Positions 8,733-17,512 of a DNA stretch of 32,239 bases are shown here, piece by piece. This DNA comes from Pseudomonadota bacterium (GTDB lineage: Bacteria; Desulfobacterota; Desulfarculia; Adiutricales; JAGVGV01): contig JAHJTB010000149.1 in NCBI GenBank assembly GCA_018830135.1, positions 1 to 32,239 of the forward strand, in the 5' to 3' direction. Each line of letters opens with the position of its first letter. Position 1 is the stretch's first letter. The notes beneath the pieces are model-generated. The model worked only from the letters and a program-made list of their open reading frames with translations. It was not told the origin of the DNA and ran no database searches. The translations under genes were made by a program, and so were the position numbers.

Positions 8733-9092
8733 ATGAAAAGAATCCTGATCATCGACGACGAAAAACCCACCCTGTCCATGTTTTGCCTGTTGCTCGACGC
8801 GTACGGATACGAAGTGCTGACTGCGGAAAACGGGGTCGTCGGCCTCGATGTCTTCGAGCGGGAACGCCCGTCCGTGGTCTTCACGGACGTCAAAATGCCC
8901 GGCATCGACGGGCTCGAAGTGCTCAAACGCATCAAGCAGATCGATCCCCGAACCCGGGTCGTGGTCATCACCGGACACGGCGACCAGGACCTGGCCCGAC
9001 AGGCCATGGAACTCGAGGCCTCGGCCTTCATCCACAAGCCCATCCAACGCAAAGACCTGGAAGACGCCCTCAAGCTCGTTTTCGAGGAATGA
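8733..9092 (+). CDS. Stand-alone response regulator receiver (CheY-like)
   Basis: This is a 119-residue receiver domain with the acidic pair D8-D9, phosphoacceptor D52 in FTDVKMPG, T80 and K102 in HKP. It has no output domain and ends right after the last receiver helix. ATG 8733 is chosen over an in-frame TTG at 8709 because GAAGGA lies just ahead of it and the protein begins directly at the first beta strand (MKRILIIDDE). It is the last gene of the operon. With two kinases and one receiver, it may be their common partner, relaying phosphate to a protein encoded elsewhere, acting by protein contact, or serving as a phosphate sink. Confidence 0.95.
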   Translation: MKRILIIDDEKPTLSMFCLLLDAYGYEVLTAENGVVGLDVFERERPSVVFTDVKMPGIDGLEVLKRIKQIDPRTRVVVITGHGDQDLARQAMELEASAFIHKPIQRKDLEDALKLVFEE

Positions 9093-9162
9093 CGAGCGGG
9101 TCCAACTTTCCCCTGGCCCAAGCGGCCTGACTCGGGCCGGGAATGCGGCCGGCCTCAACCCC

Positions 9163-10983
9163 TCAATAAATATATTCCGGTGCCCATTCCCGGACCTGGC
9201 GGCCGTCGAGGACGTGGAAGACGCGGAGTTTTTTCAAACTGACCGGCGAGAACTGGCCCAGGGGCAGGTACACGACCCGGCGGCCGTACATGTGGGCCAG
9301 GCTCTTGAAGCGGTCCGGGGGCGGCTTGGCCGCGACATAGGCGATGAGTTTGTCCTCGGAATAGTCGATCCCGGCCAGGAGCAGGCGTTCGGCCTTGGTC
9401 CGGGTCCCGTCGAAAAAGGGGTCGCGCCAGATGTCATAGAGCCGGAGCGGGGGGTAGGTCATCATGAACCCGCCGTATTCGCAGCGGGAGATGCCCGGGC
9501 CGACGACCTGTTCGCCGGAGGCCGTGGCGTAGAAGGCCATGTCCGACTCCTGGTCGTGTTCGCCCAGCCAGGTCACGCACCAGGGGTACTTTTCCCCGCC
9601 GCCGGGGCCGGGTTCGTCCGGATCGAAGATGACCACGACCGACCCGACCCGGCCGCGGACCGGCTGTTGTTCGGTGACGTAGATGCGGCCTTCATGCCAG
9701 TTGCGGATGGTTTCACGGATGTCCAGGCCGTCGAGCATCGAGGACAGAAAGGGCTGGGTGCGGCGGTTTTCCTCGCTCAGGACCTGGACCGTCTTTTTTT
9801 TCAGATAATCGCCGTATCCTTCGATGACAATGTCCTCGGGCGGATAGGAGCAGATCATGTCCCCCCGCCAGCCCTCCTTCCACTGGCCTGGCTTGTCCTC
9901 CCGCTTCCGTTTCTTGACCGGCACGGCCACCAGCCGCCGCCGGGTCTGGCGGAAGCGGCGGTAGAAGCGAATTTTTTTGGTATCCAGGTACAGGTCCTCA
10001 CCCCGCAGGCTCAGGGTGGGCAGGGCGCCGTCGGTTTCATGCCAGGGATAGTCGGTGGCCAGGTCCCAGACCTCGTAGGCGAAGTTGTCGTCCACGGCGC
10101 CCCGGGCCGCGATCAGGAGCTGGAAGAGGTCCGGGGTCAGATAGCCCTGGACCATGGCGTAGTTCCGGGCGAACTTGTTGAGCACGGACAACTGGGCCCG
10201 GGTGACCTCTTCACGGGAGTTCTTCAAATGCCGTTCCCGGGCCCGGGTCACCAGGTCCTGGTGCAGTTCGAGCCGGTCCAGGTTTTCTTCCCCCTCGACT
10301 TCACCGGCCCGCCAGAAGGCCGCGGCCAGAAAGGGCAGGTCGGACATGATCTCCCGGCTGGACTCCCGGGCCAGGTTGGCCAGGGTCACGTTTTTTCGCC
10401 GGGTCCGTCCCAGGGGCAGGGCCAGCTTCCGGTTCATCCGGTCCAGGACGCCGGGATAGTGGGCCAGACCGCAGACGAACAACACCCGTTCGTACCGCTC
10501 GGCCAGGTCCTGGAGGTGGAAGGCCATGGTCATTTCGCGGAGTTGATCTTCCGGCCCGGTTTCAAGCCCCTCGACTCTCAGGCGATAGGCCTCGGCGTAC
10601 GCGGCCAGCCCCAGCCGGCTGACGGTGTACGGGTCGGGAAGCGGATCGCGGCGCCTCGGATAGCCCTCGGTGTCCCGGTCCACGAAGAAAAGGGGCGTTT
10701 CGGTCCGCCGGGCCAGGCGGGAGGCCTCGACCACCGCGTCCTGGGGCTCGAGGGGCAGGTAAACGGTCCGGCCGTCCTTTTCCTCGTACAGGACCACGGA
10801 CAGAAAGGGCAGCCGGTCCAGCCCCTTTTCCAGGGCCGGGCGGAGGGTCTGGGGGAACTCGACGGCCACGGCCTGAGGCCGGACCGCGTCGAACAGGCGT
10901 CGGGCGACCACGGCGAATTCCAGCCGGCCGTGGGCCACCGGAACGAAGGTCACGCGGCCGTGCTGGATCAGGTCCTTGTCCAT
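9163..10983 (-). CDS. TraB/TIKI-superfamily-like protein of unknown function
   Basis: 606 residues with no signal peptide or clear membrane segment. The N-terminal part (about 1-200) shows spaced motifs like those of the TraB/PrgY/TIKI fold: VAHGR with H18, VAVEFP with E42, a helix with R149-E150..M153, and CGLAHYPG with H175. In TIKI members these positions bind metal and act in catalysis, but the match here is by eye. The rest (200-606) is unrecognised. It contains the very basic KKRKRED, a mixed segment around VVVIFDPDEPG and a conserved-looking end, and could be a second domain. It starts 43 bases after citrate synthase and is probably co-transcribed with it; GGAG lies about 8 bases before the ATG. 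It converges on the receiver gene with only 70 bases between. No function is proposed. Confidence 0.72.
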   Translation of the reverse strand: MDKDLIQHGRVTFVPVAHGRLEFAVVARRLFDAVRPQAVAVEFPQTLRPALEKGLDRLPFLSVVLYEEKDGRTVYLPLEPQDAVVEASRLARRTETPLFFVDRDTEGYPRRRDPLPDPYTVSRLGLAAYAEAYRLRVEGLETGPEDQLREMTMAFHLQDLAERYERVLFVCGLAHYPGVLDRMNRKLALPLGRTRRKNVTLANLARESSREIMSDLPFLAAAFWRAGEVEGEENLDRLELHQDLVTRARERHLKNSREEVTRAQLSVLNKFARNYAMVQGYLTPDLFQLLIAARGAVDDNFAYEVWDLATDYPWHETDGALPTLSLRGEDLYLDTKKIRFYRRFRQTRRRLVAVPVKKRKREDKPGQWKEGWRGDMICSYPPEDIVIEGYGDYLKKKTVQVLSEENRRTQPFLSSMLDGLDIRETIRNWHEGRIYVTEQQPVRGRVGSVVVIFDPDEPGPGGGEKYPWCVTWLGEHDQESDMAFYATASGEQVVGPGISRCEYGGFMMTYPPLRLYDIWRDPFFDGTRTKAERLLLAGIDYSEDKLIAYVAAKPPPDRFKSLAHMYGRRVVYLPLGQFSPVSLKKLRVFHVLDGRQVREWAPEYIY

Positions 10984-11026
10984 GGGCGTCTCCGCTTGAC
11001 CCGGCTCGGGCCTGGATCAATCGGCC

Positions 11027-12364
11027 TTAGTAGGCGTTGTACGAACAGGCCTCGGCCGAGTAGGCCTCGTCCCGGTCCTCGATGGGCACGTACCGGGCCA
11101 GGGGCCGGCCCACGTATATCTGGCGGGGCCGGTGAAGCTTCCAGTTGGGGTCGGCGGCCCCTTCCTTCCACTGGGCGATCCACCCGGGCAGGCGGCCGAT
11201 GGCGAACATGACCGTGAACATGTTGGTCGGGATGCCCATGGCCCGCAGGACGATGCCGGCGTAGAAGTCGATGTTGGGGTAAAGGTTGTGATCGAGGAAA
11301 TAGGGGTCCCGGGTGGCCGCTTCCTCGAGCCGCATGGCCACGTCCAGCAGGGGGTCGGACTGGACCTTGGGCAGGACCCGGTCGACGATCTTTTTCATGA
11401 TCTTGGCCCGGGGGTCGTACGTCTTGTAGACCCGGTGGCCGAACCCCATCAGGCGGAATGGGTCGTTGCGGTCCTTGGCCCGTTTGATGAAAGGCTCGCA
11501 GTCCCCGCCGGTCGCCTGGATGTCCTCGAGCATTTCGATCACGGCCTGATTGGCCCCGCCGTGCAACGGCCCCCACAAGGCGGCGGTGCCGGCGGAAATG
11601 GCCGCGTACAAATTGACCCGCCCGCTGCCGACCAGGCGCACGGCCGCGGACGAGCAGTTCTGTTCGTGGTCGGCGTGGATGATCCAGAAGGCGTTGAGGG
11701 CGTCCACCAGGTCATCGTCGATGTGGTAGGGCCTGACCGGGCTGTCGAACATCATGTTCAGGAAGTTGGCGCAGTAGCTCAGGTCCTCCCGAGGATAGAC
11801 GATCTTGTGGCCCCGGGATATCTTATAGGACATGGCGGCCATGGTCCGGACCTTGGACAGCAGCCGGGTCAGGGTGATGTTGACTTCCTCCGACTGGGAC
11901 AGGCCTTCGAGGTCGGGATAGAAACTGCGCAACGCGGTGACCATGGACGAAAGGATGCCCATGGGATGGGAGTCCCGGGGGAAGTGCTGGAAGAAGGCGT
12001 GCATGTCCTCGTGGACCAGGGAGCTGTCGTTGAGCAGGACCCGGAAGCGGTTGAGTTCCTTTTGCCGGGGCAGCCGCCCGTTGATCAGCAGGTACGCGGT
12101 TTCGACAAAACTGGACTTCTCGACCAGCTCCTCGATGGGGATGCCCCGATAGCGCAGAATTCCCTGTTCGCCGTTGACAAAGGTGATGGCGCTGACGCAG
12201 CTTCCGGTGTTGACGAAACCGGGGTCCAGGGTGATCAGGCCGGTCTCCTTGCGCAGCCTGGCAATGTCGATGGCCCGCTCACCTTCCGTGCCCACGATGA
12301 TCGGCAGTTCAATGGTCCGGTCTCCAAGCGTCAGAATGGCGACCTCTCCCTTTTGGATAGCCAA
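11027..12364 (-). CDS. gltA: Citrate synthase (GltA type)
   Basis: It condenses oxaloacetate and acetyl-CoA to citrate in the cytoplasm. The catalytic set is visible: H268 in GPLHGGAN, H310 in GFGHRVYK and D366 in YPNIDFY, plus HADHEQN (230-236) and the C-terminal GRPLARY. The 445-residue length matches the larger, allosteric GltA class. I place the start at TTG 12364, because a perfect AGGAGG (12373-12378) sits 8 bases upstream and the family's N-terminus (GEVAILTLGDRTIELP) follows. The frame stays open to 12454, but that extension is low-complexity and not family-like. The leader from the promoter at 12542-12570 is about 170 bases. In a sulfate reducer it may serve biosynthesis or a full cycle; the window does not tell. 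Confidence 0.96.
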   Translation of the reverse strand: MAIQKGEVAILTLGDRTIELPIIVGTEGERAIDIARLRKETGLITLDPGFVNTGSCVSAITFVNGEQGILRYRGIPIEELVEKSSFVETAYLLINGRLPRQKELNRFRVLLNDSSLVHEDMHAFFQHFPRDSHPMGILSSMVTALRSFYPDLEGLSQSEEVNITLTRLLSKVRTMAAMSYKISRGHKIVYPREDLSYCANFLNMMFDSPVRPYHIDDDLVDALNAFWIIHADHEQNCSSAAVRLVGSGRVNLYAAISAGTAALWGPLHGGANQAVIEMLEDIQATGGDCEPFIKRAKDRNDPFRLMGFGHRVYKTYDPRAKIMKKIVDRVLPKVQSDPLLDVAMRLEEAATRDPYFLDHNLYPNIDFYAGIVLRAMGIPTNMFTVMFAIGRLPGWIAQWKEGAADPNWKLHRPRQIYVGRPLARYVPIEDRDEAYSAEACSYNAY

Positions 12365-12541
12365 GGCAGAATCCTCCTCGTTCGATAATATGCATGCCCC
12401 GGAGGCACGACCGGTTCGGCCCGATCGTCCTTCTCCCCGCGGATCGTCGTCCATGTTGATCCTCGATGATCCGGCCTGACGGGTCGGTGGTCAGGCGAGC
12501 GGTTCGTTGCGGGTCCCGGCGGCGGGTGAGGACCGAACAAT

Positions 12542-12570
12542 TTTATAGTATATCATAAATCCGGTTTCAA
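12542..12570 (-). promoter_or_regulatory. gltA promoter, TTGAAA-17-TATAAA
   Basis: Reading the minus strand, TTGAAA (12570-12565), a 17-base spacer and TATAAA (12547-12542) form a near-consensus sigma70 promoter facing gltA. The start of transcription would be near 12535. The surrounding AT-rich patch stands out from the GC-rich flanks. Confidence 0.65.
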
Positions 12571-12579
12571 CCCGGATTT
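12557..12579. promoter_or_regulatory. Inverted repeat over the gltA -35 box (operator candidate)
   Basis: AAATCCGG (12557-12564) and CCGGATTT (12572-12579) are a perfect 8-base inverted repeat with a 7-base centre that contains the -35 box. A dimeric repressor bound here would block RNA polymerase. The binding protein is unknown. Confidence 0.45.
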
Positions 12580-12711
12580 TGCAGCGGGTTTCGTGGCGAT
12601 GCCCCGAAACACATAGCGAAAAGCGAAGCTGGATCGGTTTTGGCCGCGAGCGTATCACGAGATACTTCGAGGTCAAAAAGCGGGTTGAAATCTCTCCGGA
12701 TCGGCGGCGGG

Positions 12712-13539
12712 TCAGTCTTCTTCGTCCGTCGGCCCGGCGTAGATTTCGGGCCGGCGCAGGGGCAGGAACCAGCCCATCCGGCCCTCGCGGATGGTCTCGA
12801 TCCGCTCGGCCTCGAGGTCGGCCACGACCAGGTCGTCCTCGTCCCCGGCCGCCTGGGCCAGGACCTCGCCCTTGGGGCCGAGGATCAGGGCCACGCCGGC
12901 AAAACTCAGGCCGCGGCCGTTGTCCCCGACCTGGTTGCAGGCGGCCAGAAAGACCGTGTTGTCGTAGGCCCGGGCCGGGAGGTACCGCAGCCAGCGTTCC
13001 AGTTTTTCCGGCGGGTCCTCCCTCGGGGAGGCGTGGGGGATGAGAACCACGTCGGCCCCGGCCAGGGCCTGGGCCTGGGTCATTTCCGGGAAATGACCCT
13101 CGTAGCAAAGCTGCAGACCGTAGCGGACCCCGTCCAGGTCCACCACGGAGAGCCGGTTGCCTTTTTCGAACCGGTTCGACTCCATGGGGCCGAGGTGGGT
13201 CTTGCGGTGCAGGCCGACCAGCCCTTGGGGGGAGACCAGGACCTGGGTCAGATACCGGGCGCCGTCCGGGCCGGCTTCCACCAGCCCGGCCAGAATGGAC
13301 AGCCCATGTTCGGCGGCCGTTTCGGCCACGGCCCGGGTCAGGGGGCCGGGCACGGGTTCGGCCAGGTGGGCCATGGATTCGCGGACGGTGTACCCGGACA
13401 GGCAGGCCTCGGGTAAAACCAGGAGTTCGGCTCCCCGGACGGCGGCCCGGGCGGCCAAAGCCCGGGACCGTTCGAGGTTGCCCTGTTTGTCCCCCACCGG
13501 GCAGCGCATCATGGCCGCCGCGATTCTAAGGTCCCTCAT
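12712..13539 (-). CDS. Carbon-nitrogen hydrolase (nitrilase-family amidase)
   Basis: A 275-residue member of the nitrilase superfamily, with the Glu-Lys-Cys triad at E44 (VLPEACLSGY), K113 (HRKTHL) and C145 (LCYEGHFPE). Family members hydrolyse amides or N-carbamoyl compounds in the cytoplasm, and full length is kept. The motifs are closest to N-carbamoylputrescine amidase/omega-amidase-like branches, but substrate cannot be assigned. It lies between gltA and the hydantoinase pair, all on the minus strand. A hydantoinase followed by a carbamoylase-like amidase would make a plausible two-step pathway, although a repeat-bearing gap of 371 bases separates them. The ATG start has only a weak ribosome-binding site. 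Confidence 0.9.
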   Translation of the reverse strand: MRDLRIAAAMMRCPVGDKQGNLERSRALAARAAVRGAELLVLPEACLSGYTVRESMAHLAEPVPGPLTRAVAETAAEHGLSILAGLVEAGPDGARYLTQVLVSPQGLVGLHRKTHLGPMESNRFEKGNRLSVVDLDGVRYGLQLCYEGHFPEMTQAQALAGADVVLIPHASPREDPPEKLERWLRYLPARAYDNTVFLAACNQVGDNGRGLSFAGVALILGPKGEVLAQAAGDEDDLVVADLEAERIETIREGRMGWFLPLRRPEIYAGPTDEED

Positions 13540-13649
13540 CTGGATTCCTTGTACTCATCCCGAAATGGTTCCCCAGCCTTTCACCATTTCCGCCGCACGC
13601 CCGCCTCCGGCGGGATGACGAAACATAGTTTGTATAGGCCGATTTATCC

Positions 13650-13802
13650 CCCTCACCCCAACCCTCTCCCAGAGGGAGAAGGAGAAGAACACAGCCTTTA
13701 AGGTTCCCCGAGGTAAGGGCACCGCTGTGTCTGGTGACTTAGAGCAGCATGGCGATCCTAAATAAGGCCCCCTCTCCCTCTGGGAGAGGGTTGGGGCGAG
13801 GG
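13650..13802. repeat. 153-bp element with 30-bp terminal inverted repeats (MITE-like)
   Basis: The left end (13650-13679) begins CCCTCACCCCAACCCTCTCC and the right end (13773-13802) is its reverse complement with one difference in 30 (T to C). Between them lie 93 bases without a coding sequence. It sits in the gap between hyuB and the amidase. Similar CCCTCACCC..CTCTCCC repeats are known in many proteobacterial genomes. The rest of the 371-base gap (13540-13910) holds only a small hairpin, CCCGCC-TCC-GGCGGG, near 13602-13616. Confidence 0.75.
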
Positions 13803-13910
13803 TCTTCCGTCCTCTTCAGACTTCCATCTCCAAGACCCCATTTTCATGCTCCGCTTGTGCCCTACCCACCGGGAATGGGGATTCTCCGTCCCGCTCGCCC
13901 CCGAAACGGT

Positions 13911-15488
13911 TCAATCGACTTCTTCCTCCACCCCCCAGCCGCCGCCGCCCGGCGTTTCCATGCGGATGACCTGGCCGGCCTGAACGGAAAACGTGGCCTT
14001 GCCGCCCAGGTCCTTTTCCCCGGCATCGGTCAGCAGGCGGTTTCGTCCCGGCGTTCCCGGCCGGCCGCCGGCCAGTCCGTAGGGCCGGGTCAGTCGCCGG
14101 TCGGAGAGGATCGAGACCTCGGCCCGGGCCAGGGTCCGGATTTCCCGGACCAGCCCGTTTCCGCCCGGGTGTCTGCCGGCCCCGCCCGACCCGGGCCGCA
14201 GACCGTAGCGGACCACCTGGAAGGGGTAGGCATGCTCGAGGGCCTCGATTGGCGTGTTCATGGTGTTGGTCATGTGGGTGTGGACCCCGGACAGGCCCGG
14301 CCCGCCGGGGCCGCCCCCCATGCCTCCGCCCGTGGTTTCGTAATAGGCGAACCGCCGGCCGGTTTCCGGGTCCAGCCCGCCGATGGTCAGGTTGTTCATG
14401 GTCCCGGCCGATGCCGCCGGAATCCGGTCGGGCAGGGCCTGGGCCAAAGCGCCCAGGATCACGTCCACGATCCGCTGGGAGGTCTCGACGTTGCCGCCGG
14501 CCACGGCCGCCGGGAACCGGGCGTTAACCACCGATCCTTCCGGCGTGATCAGGGTGATGGGCCGCATGCAGCCGGCGTTGGTGGGCACGTCCTCCTCGAT
14601 CAGGCAGCGGAAGACGTAGAAGACGGCCGACAAGGTGATGGCCCGCACCGCGTTGACCCCGCCCCGGACCTGGGGCGCGCTGCCGGTGAAGTCCACCACG
14701 GCCTCGTCGCCATGGATAATCACGGCCGCCCGGATCGGCACCGGTCCGGCCTCGACCCCGTCGTCGTCCAGGGCGTCCTCGAACTCGTACCGGCCGTCGG
14801 GAATCTCCCGGATGGCGGCCCTCATGATCCGCTCGGCATAGTCCATCAGTTCGGCCATGACCCGGACGACTTCCTCTGCCCCTCGTTCGGAGGCGATCGC
14901 GGTCAGGCGGCGCCGGCCCACTTCCAGGGCGGCCAGTTGCGCGGACAGGTCGCCCTCCCGTTCGTACGGCGTGCGGACGTTGGCCAGGACCAAGTCCCAG
15001 ACCCCGTCCACCCGGCGTCCCCCGGAAAGAAGCCTGACCGGCGGGATGATCAGCCCCTCCTGGTACAGTTCGCAAGCCACGGGCATGGAACCGGGGGTCA
15101 TGCCGCCCACGTCGGCGTGATGGGCCCGGTTGGCCGTGTAGAACAGGGGCCGGTTCGAATCCGGCCCGAAGACCGGGGCGACCATGGTCAGGTCGGGCAG
15201 GTGGGTCCCGCCGCGAAAGGGGTCGTTGAGCAGGGCCACGTCGCCGGGGTCGAGTTCCAGGCTTTCCAGAACGCCGGCCACGGACAGGGGCATCGAACCC
15301 AGGTGAACCGGGATGTGCAAGGCCTGGGCGACCAGGCGGCCCCGCCCGTCGAACACGGCGCAGGAATAGTCCCGCCGCTCCTTGATGTTGGGCGAGTACG
15401 CGGTCCGGCCCAGGGTGACGCCCATCTCCTCGGCCACTTCGGCCAGCAGGTTCTTGTACACTTCGAGGCGAATCGGGTCGGGCTTCAT
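13911..15488 (-). CDS. hyuB: Hydantoinase B/oxoprolinase subunit (HyuB)
   Basis: 525 residues from ATG 15488. The start [20 protein letters not shown] and later motifs such as [22 protein letters not shown] and RAHHADVGG are typical of the hydantoinase B/oxoprolinase/acetone carboxylase alpha-like family. The C-terminal glycine-rich PGGGGWG is also typical. With HyuA it forms an ATP-dependent cytoplasmic enzyme that opens hydantoin- or 5-oxoproline-type rings. The open frame reaches further upstream to 15656, but that part overlaps hyuA and is not family-like. The ATG overlaps the hyuA stop by one base (TGATG), a sign of translational coupling. The substrate (N-methylhydantoin, oxoproline or another) is not determinable. 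Confidence 0.94.
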   Translation of the reverse strand: MKPDPIRLEVYKNLLAEVAEEMGVTLGRTAYSPNIKERRDYSCAVFDGRGRLVAQALHIPVHLGSMPLSVAGVLESLELDPGDVALLNDPFRGGTHLPDLTMVAPVFGPDSNRPLFYTANRAHHADVGGMTPGSMPVACELYQEGLIIPPVRLLSGGRRVDGVWDLVLANVRTPYEREGDLSAQLAALEVGRRRLTAIASERGAEEVVRVMAELMDYAERIMRAAIREIPDGRYEFEDALDDDGVEAGPVPIRAAVIIHGDEAVVDFTGSAPQVRGGVNAVRAITLSAVFYVFRCLIEEDVPTNAGCMRPITLITPEGSVVNARFPAAVAGGNVETSQRIVDVILGALAQALPDRIPAASAGTMNNLTIGGLDPETGRRFAYYETTGGGMGGGPGGPGLSGVHTHMTNTMNTPIEALEHAYPFQVVRYGLRPGSGGAGRHPGGNGLVREIRTLARAEVSILSDRRLTRPYGLAGGRPGTPGRNRLLTDAGEKDLGGKATFSVQAGQVIRMETPGGGGWGVEEEVD

Positions 15489-17473
15489 CAGGCCGTCCTC
15501 TTCGGCTGTATGACCAGGTTGAGCCAGGGGTCCACCTCGAGGCCGAAGTCCTCGGGCAGGCAGGTCGTGGACGAGTATTCCACGATCAGGGCCGGCCCGG
15601 CCAGATGGTGCCCGGGTTCGAGGCGGGAGCGGTCGACGAGGGGGGCTTCGACCCACCGCCCGTCCAGGCGCATGCTCCGCCGTCCGATGACCGCCGACTG
15701 GACCGGCGCGCCCGCGGGTTCGACCCGGGCCGGCTCGGGTTTGGGCCGGACCCCGGTTAGCCGCAGCCTCAGGTTGACGATCTCGGTCGGCCGATCCGGA
15801 TTCATGGTTCCATATATGCGCTGGTGGTGTTCGTGAAAGGCCGCCGGGAACTCCCCGGTCAGGGGCACGGTGATTTCAAAGGACTGGCCCTGGTAGCGCA
15901 TGTCCAGGAATCGTTCCGCGGCCAGGTCGGCCGGGTCGAATCCTTCTTGGGCCATGACCGCCCGTCCCTCGTCTTCCAGGGGCCGGAACGAGCGCTCCAA
16001 GACATCGAGGTCGGCCCGGGCCGATGGCAGGAGCACGGTCCGGGATCGATCGAGGATGACGTCGGACAGGAGCATGCCCATGGCCGAGAGCAGGCCGGGG
16101 TTGACCGGGGCCACGACTCGGGGCAGCCCCAGGGCGCGGGCCAGTTCGCAGGCGTGCAGCCCGCCGGCCCCGCCGAACGTCATCAGGACGAAGTCCCGGG
16201 GGTCGTAGCCCCGTTCGACGCTGATGACCCGGACGGCCTTGGCCATATGGGCGTTGACCACGTGAATGACGCCTTCGGCGGTTCGTTCCATGGACAGGCC
16301 GGCCCGATCGGCCAGTTCGGCCAGGGGTTGCCGGACCCGTTCCGGCAGGAGACGCATGTTTCCGCCCAGAAACCGGTCCGGGTTCAGCCGCCCCAGAAAT
16401 AGGTTGGCGTCGGTCACGGTCAGCCCTGTGCCCCGACCGTAACAGGCCGGCCCCGGGTCCGCCCCGGCGCTTTCCGGGCCCACGACCAAAGCCCCGCCCG
16501 CATCGACCCGGGCCAGGGAGCCGCCGCCCGCGCCCACGGTATGGATGCGGATCATGGGCGCCTTGATCGGGCAGCCGGCTATCACGGATTCCGTAGTCAA
16601 CTGGACGTCGCCGTCGTAAAGGGAGACGTCGGTCGATGTGCCGCCCATGTCAAAGGTGATGACCCGGGACAGACCCATGGTCCGGGCCAGGGCCGCCGCC
16701 CCGCAAACCCCTCCGGCCGGGCCGGACAGCATCGTGCTCACGGGATGCTCCCGGGCCGCGGCCGCCGAGATCGAACCGCCGTTGGACTGCATGATCCGCA
16801 GCCGGGCCGGGCCGACGCGGTCCTCCAGGGCCGCCAGATACCGGGCCATGAGGGGGGCGACAAAGGCGTTGACCACCGTGGTCGAAGTTCGCTCGTATTC
16901 CCGAAACTCGTTGAGTACCCGGTGGGAGACCGAAACCGGAAGGCCCAGCCGGCCGGCCTGTTCCCCCACCCGTTGCTCATGGACCGGATTGGCGTAGGCG
17001 TGGAGCAGACAGACGGCCAGGGACTCCGCGCCCGAGGCCCGGACCGCCTCGATCACCGCCTCCACATCATCATCATCGAGCGGCGCCTCGACCCGGCCGT
17101 CCCGCAGGACCCGCTCCCTCAGCCCGAAACGCCGTTCCGAGGGAACCAGGGGGGGCAGGCGGCGGCCGGCCAGGGCGTACAACTCGGGCCGGGTCTGGCG
17201 GCCGATTTCGAGGACGTCCTCGAACCCGGCCGTGGTCAGAAGCGCCGTCCGGGCCCCGGTCCGGGTCAGCACCGCGTTTGTGGCCACGGTCGATCCATGG
17301 ACCACATGCGGCTTCGGTTCATCGGCGCCGGCCAGGGCGGCCAAGCCGTCCAGCACGGCCCGGGCCGGGTCGTCCGGGGTCGAAGGCAGTTTATGCACTC
17401 CCACCCGCCCGGCTTCGTCCATCATGACCAGGTCGGTGAAGGTGCCCCCGGTATCCACGCCGACCAGTATCAT
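15488..17473 (-). CDS. hyuA: Hydantoinase A/oxoprolinase subunit (HyuA)
   Basis: 661 residues with an actin/HSP70-like ATP-binding fold. The N-terminus MILVGVDTGGTFTDLV carries the phosphate-binding motif, followed by HGSTVATNAVL, SGPAGGV, the second phosphate motif FDMGGTSTDVS, and GADPGPACYG. It hydrolyses ATP to activate the substrate ring for HyuB. I use ATG 17473 because family members begin exactly there; the open frame to 17521 would run into the palindromic repeat. It is the first gene of a hyuA-hyuB pair and no promoter was identified with confidence. N-methylhydantoinase A and 5-oxoprolinase are the closest descriptions. Confidence 0.95.
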   Translation of the reverse strand: MILVGVDTGGTFTDLVMMDEAGRVGVHKLPSTPDDPARAVLDGLAALAGADEPKPHVVHGSTVATNAVLTRTGARTALLTTAGFEDVLEIGRQTRPELYALAGRRLPPLVPSERRFGLRERVLRDGRVEAPLDDDDVEAVIEAVRASGAESLAVCLLHAYANPVHEQRVGEQAGRLGLPVSVSHRVLNEFREYERTSTTVVNAFVAPLMARYLAALEDRVGPARLRIMQSNGGSISAAAAREHPVSTMLSGPAGGVCGAAALARTMGLSRVITFDMGGTSTDVSLYDGDVQLTTESVIAGCPIKAPMIRIHTVGAGGGSLARVDAGGALVVGPESAGADPGPACYGRGTGLTVTDANLFLGRLNPDRFLGGNMRLLPERVRQPLAELADRAGLSMERTAEGVIHVVNAHMAKAVRVISVERGYDPRDFVLMTFGGAGGLHACELARALGLPRVVAPVNPGLLSAMGMLLSDVILDRSRTVLLPSARADLDVLERSFRPLEDEGRAVMAQEGFDPADLAAERFLDMRYQGQSFEITVPLTGEFPAAFHEHHQRIYGTMNPDRPTEIVNLRLRLTGVRPKPEPARVEPAGAPVQSAVIGRRSMRLDGRWVEAPLVDRSRLEPGHHLAGPALIVEYSSTTCLPEDFGLEVDPWLNLVIQPKRTA

Positions 17474-17512
17474 GCCGCGTCCGCCTCTGGAGGAGTGAGG
17501 GTCTTTTCCGAT

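Noticed and set aside
6336..9158. Very long open frame on the minus strand opposite the second kinase and receiver
   Set aside because: It is a mirror of GC-rich coding sequence: its protein is Asp/Gly/Val-rich low-complexity text without motifs, while the plus strand carries full kinase and receiver motifs.
8848..11211. Long plus-strand open frame running through the receiver gene and the TraB-like gene
   Set aside because: It overlaps two genes with clear motifs on their own frames and has no family resemblance.
13749..15836. Long plus-strand open frame opposite hyuB
   Set aside because: Low-complexity Gly/Pro/His-rich product starting inside a repeat; hyuB motifs on the minus strand explain the region.
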